Positions 62,607 to 64,000 of a DNA stretch of 64,000 nucleotides are shown one piece after another. A program made the position numbers and the translations under genes. This DNA is from Sphingobacterium populi (GTDB lineage Bacteria; Bacteroidota; Bacteroidia; Sphingobacteriales; Sphingobacteriaceae): contig NZ_LQXS01000004.1 of NCBI RefSeq assembly GCF_001586775.1, forward strand, positions 186,001-250,000, read 5' to 3'. Numbering within the stretch: position 1 is the stretch's first letter; every line of letters begins with the position of its first letter. The notes beneath the pieces were generated by a model that was not told where the DNA came from, searched no databases, and worked only from the letters and a program-made list of their open reading frames with translations.

Positions 62607-62632
62607 AGGCTTTCCAAAAAGATCTATATTTG
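62603..62632 (+). promoter_or_regulatory. Promoter of the LOG gene
   Basis: TTTG at 62603-62606 and TATATTTG at 62625-62632 are 18 bases apart. The -7 box ends four bases before the ATG, predicting a transcript with about one leader base. Confidence 0.68.
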
Positions 62633-62636
62633 AGTT

Positions 62637-63224
62637 ATGAAGATAACAAGTGTTGCGGTTTTTTGTGCATCTAGTCCTGGTTTTGATGCGGTGTGGGCGG
62701 AGAGTGCGCGTCAGGTTGGCGCGTATTTGGCGAAAGAAAATATAACTCTAGTATACGGTGGTGGTAAAGTTGGGCTTATGGGTGCCGTTGCCGATGCTGC
62801 ATTGGCTGCGAAGGGTAAAGTGATTGGCGTAATTCCCGAGTTTCTCGACGCCAAAGAGATTAGCCATCACGGTGTTACAGAGCTTATCGTGGTCGAGACC
62901 ATGTATGAGCGTAAGATGAAGATGAGCACACTGTGTGATGGCGTCATCGCTTTGCCGGGCGGATTTGGCACCTTAGAAGAGCTTTTCGAAATGATTACTT
63001 GGGCACAGCTTGGTTTGCACAGTAAGCCGGTCGCTATACTGAATGTAAATGGCTTTTACGATCATCTGATCACATTTATCGAGCAAATGGTTATAGCAGG
63101 ATTGCTAAAGCCAGAGAATCGAGAAATGTTGCTCGTGTCGGATAATATTGCTGATCTGCTGCACAAAATGCAACACTACGAAGCACCTAACGTACCAAAA
63201 TGGTTAGAAAAAGATGATATTTAA
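62637..63224 (+). CDS. LOG family protein (cytokinin-activating-type phosphoribohydrolase)
   Basis: A 195-residue Rossmann-like protein of the LOG/YvdD group. It has the N-terminal SVAVFCASSPGFDAVW, LVYGGGKVGLMGAVAD and the nucleotide-binding PGGFGTLEELFEMITWAQLG (motif PGGxGTxxE), with the catalytic Arg before it (MYERKMKM). Bacterial members hydrolyse purine nucleotide 5'-monophosphates to base and ribose 5-phosphate; whether cytokinins are made here is unknown. A very good promoter sits just before the ATG. It is convergent with the symporter gene, 15 bases away. Confidence 0.93.
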   Translation: MKITSVAVFCASSPGFDAVWAESARQVGAYLAKENITLVYGGGKVGLMGAVADAALAAKGKVIGVIPEFLDAKEISHHGVTELIVVETMYERKMKMSTLCDGVIALPGGFGTLEELFEMITWAQLGLHSKPVAILNVNGFYDHLITFIEQMVIAGLLKPENREMLLVSDNIADLLHKMQHYEAPNVPKWLEKDDI

Positions 63225-63239
63225 AGAAGGGTATATCAG

Positions 63240-64000
63240 CTACTGCGCGACATTTTTGTGTGCCGGTAAGAAGAGTTGGGTGATGTAGCCAAATAAAATC
63301 ACACCGATACAGCCAATTAAATTGAGCCATAGAAATGCGATGATATCTTGTCTCCAAATAACAATCACTAGTACTTCTGTAAGTAGAGCCGCGATGAAGA
63401 CCGCTTTTCCGCCAATATTTTTGAGGTAAAAGGCCACTAGAAAGATGCCTAAAATCGTGCCGTAGAATAGCGAGCCGAGGATGTTTACCGCTTCGAGGAG
63501 ATTACCCACTCGATTGGCGTATAGGGCAATAATCACCGTGAAAATTCCCCAAAATAGCGTCGTGAATCTAGATATACGCAGATAGGTTTTATCATCGCCT
63601 GTTTTGCGGACAAATCGCTTGATGATATCGATTACCGTAGTTGAGGACAGAGAGTTAATGGCACTTGCCGTAGCGCCCATCGAAGCTAAAAAGATAATGG
63701 CAATCAGCAATCCAACAAGGCCTTTTGGAAATACGTCGCTGACGAAAGATAAGAATACGTAGTTATTGTCATTGGTGTCTGCTGCGGCATCATTTTGCTG
63801 TAGCAAATCGATCATTTGTGCGCGAAGCGAATCGGTCGATTGATTGTGTATAGCCAGCGCTGCAGTAAAGTCTTCTTCCGCCCTCATATCACCCGCTTTC
63901 ATCGCTTTTACTAGTCCTTCTACATCAGCAGCCTTAGCGGCTTTTGTTTGCTCGTGTTGTGTGATCAAGGATTGGTATTCCGCAGAATAGCTACTGTTCT
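63240..64000 (-). CDS. Sodium:solute symporter family protein, C-terminal part (5' end beyond window)
   Basis: The C-terminal part of a multi-span SSS-family (sodium/solute) transporter. The frame stays open to the window edge, so the start is outside. Visible are a long polar loop (QHEQTKAAKAADVEGLVKAM onward), GLLIAIIFLASMGATASAINSLSSTTVIDIIK (the family-typical Na-site helix, described here in two pieces: GLLIAIIFLASMGATA and SAINSLSSTTVIDIIK), FWGIFTVIIALYANRVGNLLE, LGSLFYGTILGIFLVAFYLK and further C-terminal spans. Substrate is unknown; the SINSLSS type occurs in sugar, sialic acid and pantothenate transporters. It is convergent with the LOG gene. Confidence 0.88.
   Translation of the reverse strand, partial: NSSYSAEYQSLITQHEQTKAAKAADVEGLVKAMKAGDMRAEEDFTAALAIHNQSTDSLRAQMIDLLQQNDAAADTNDNNYVFLSFVSDVFPKGLVGLLIAIIFLASMGATASAINSLSSTTVIDIIKRFVRKTGDDKTYLRISRFTTLFWGIFTVIIALYANRVGNLLEAVNILGSLFYGTILGIFLVAFYLKNIGGKAVFIAALLTEVLVIVIWRQDIIAFLWLNLIGCIGVILFGYITQLFLPAHKNVAQ

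Noticed and set aside
1-64000. Mobile elements, prophage, CRISPR arrays, rRNA operon
   Set aside because: No transposase, integrase, phage structural gene, cas gene, regular repeat-spacer array or rRNA was recognised.

Overview
The window looks like part of a Bacteroidota chromosome, most likely family Sphingobacteriaceae (Sphingobacterium/Pedobacter-like). The evidence is the TAnnTTTG-type promoter boxes, the general lack of Shine-Dalgarno sites, a GldH lipoprotein next to a RicT/PSP1 gene, TonB-dependent receptors with Bacteroidota-type N-terminal domains, and many MKK...AQ-type signal peptides. Nearly all genes are housekeeping or ordinary accessory genes. I see no insertion sequence, prophage, CRISPR array or rRNA operon. 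There is one tRNA (Glu, TTC).

Layout. 1-771: the end of an ABC-F ATPase, then two parS-like sites placed exactly at the start of mnmG. 785-6543: mnmG, an Ig-like lipoprotein, a gamma-carbonic-anhydrase-type hexapeptide protein and nadB. 6544-6974: an AT-rich gap with a cluster of DnaA boxes, my best candidate for the replication origin. 7023-13634: nadA, thiL and an acyl-CoA catabolism cluster (carboxyltransferase, acyl-CoA dehydrogenase, HMG-CoA-lyase-like protein, crotonase). 13760-28698: dxs, dnaA, a GH3 glycosidase, then a reverse-strand block holB-ricT-gldH-lpxK, dnaN-dedA, and yicC-gmk-nadD. 28770-40953: an amidase, surE, a conserved unknown, a NUDIX enzyme, a phosphohexomutase, an enoyl-CoA isomerase/2,4-dienoyl-CoA reductase pair, a large MG2/TonB-plug protein and purD. 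41050-48533: tRNA-Glu, a metal-uptake set (Cys-motif protein, TonB receptor, PepSY protein) and an ABC-transporter operon with a GntR regulator. 48801-57854: a VOC dioxygenase, an alpha-L-fucosidase, a two-component system, a porin-like protein, a beta-propeller protein, rlmN, comF and vanZ. 58055-64000: a PadR-PspC-outer-membrane-receptor operon, a LOG protein and a truncated sodium/solute symporter.

How it fits together. parS sites, dnaA, dnaN, holB and a DnaA-box cluster within 25 kb suggest an origin-proximal segment. NAD synthesis is represented by nadB, nadA and nadD. Unsaturated fatty-acid oxidation is suggested by the isomerase/reductase pair. Iron or copper uptake is suggested by the 41.4-45.6 kb cluster.

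Points for a second look: three apparent single-base frameshifts at homopolymers (ricT tail, PepSY gene, fucosidase); candidate operators for the PadR, GntR and OmpR-type regulators, each next to its own gene; and at least six genes whose promoter -7 box ends only 3 to 7 bases before the start codon, which predicts leaderless or nearly leaderless mRNAs. I found no clearly new multi-gene system. The least understood coding genes are the 439-residue protein at 30748-32067 and the MG2/plug protein at 36884-39535.
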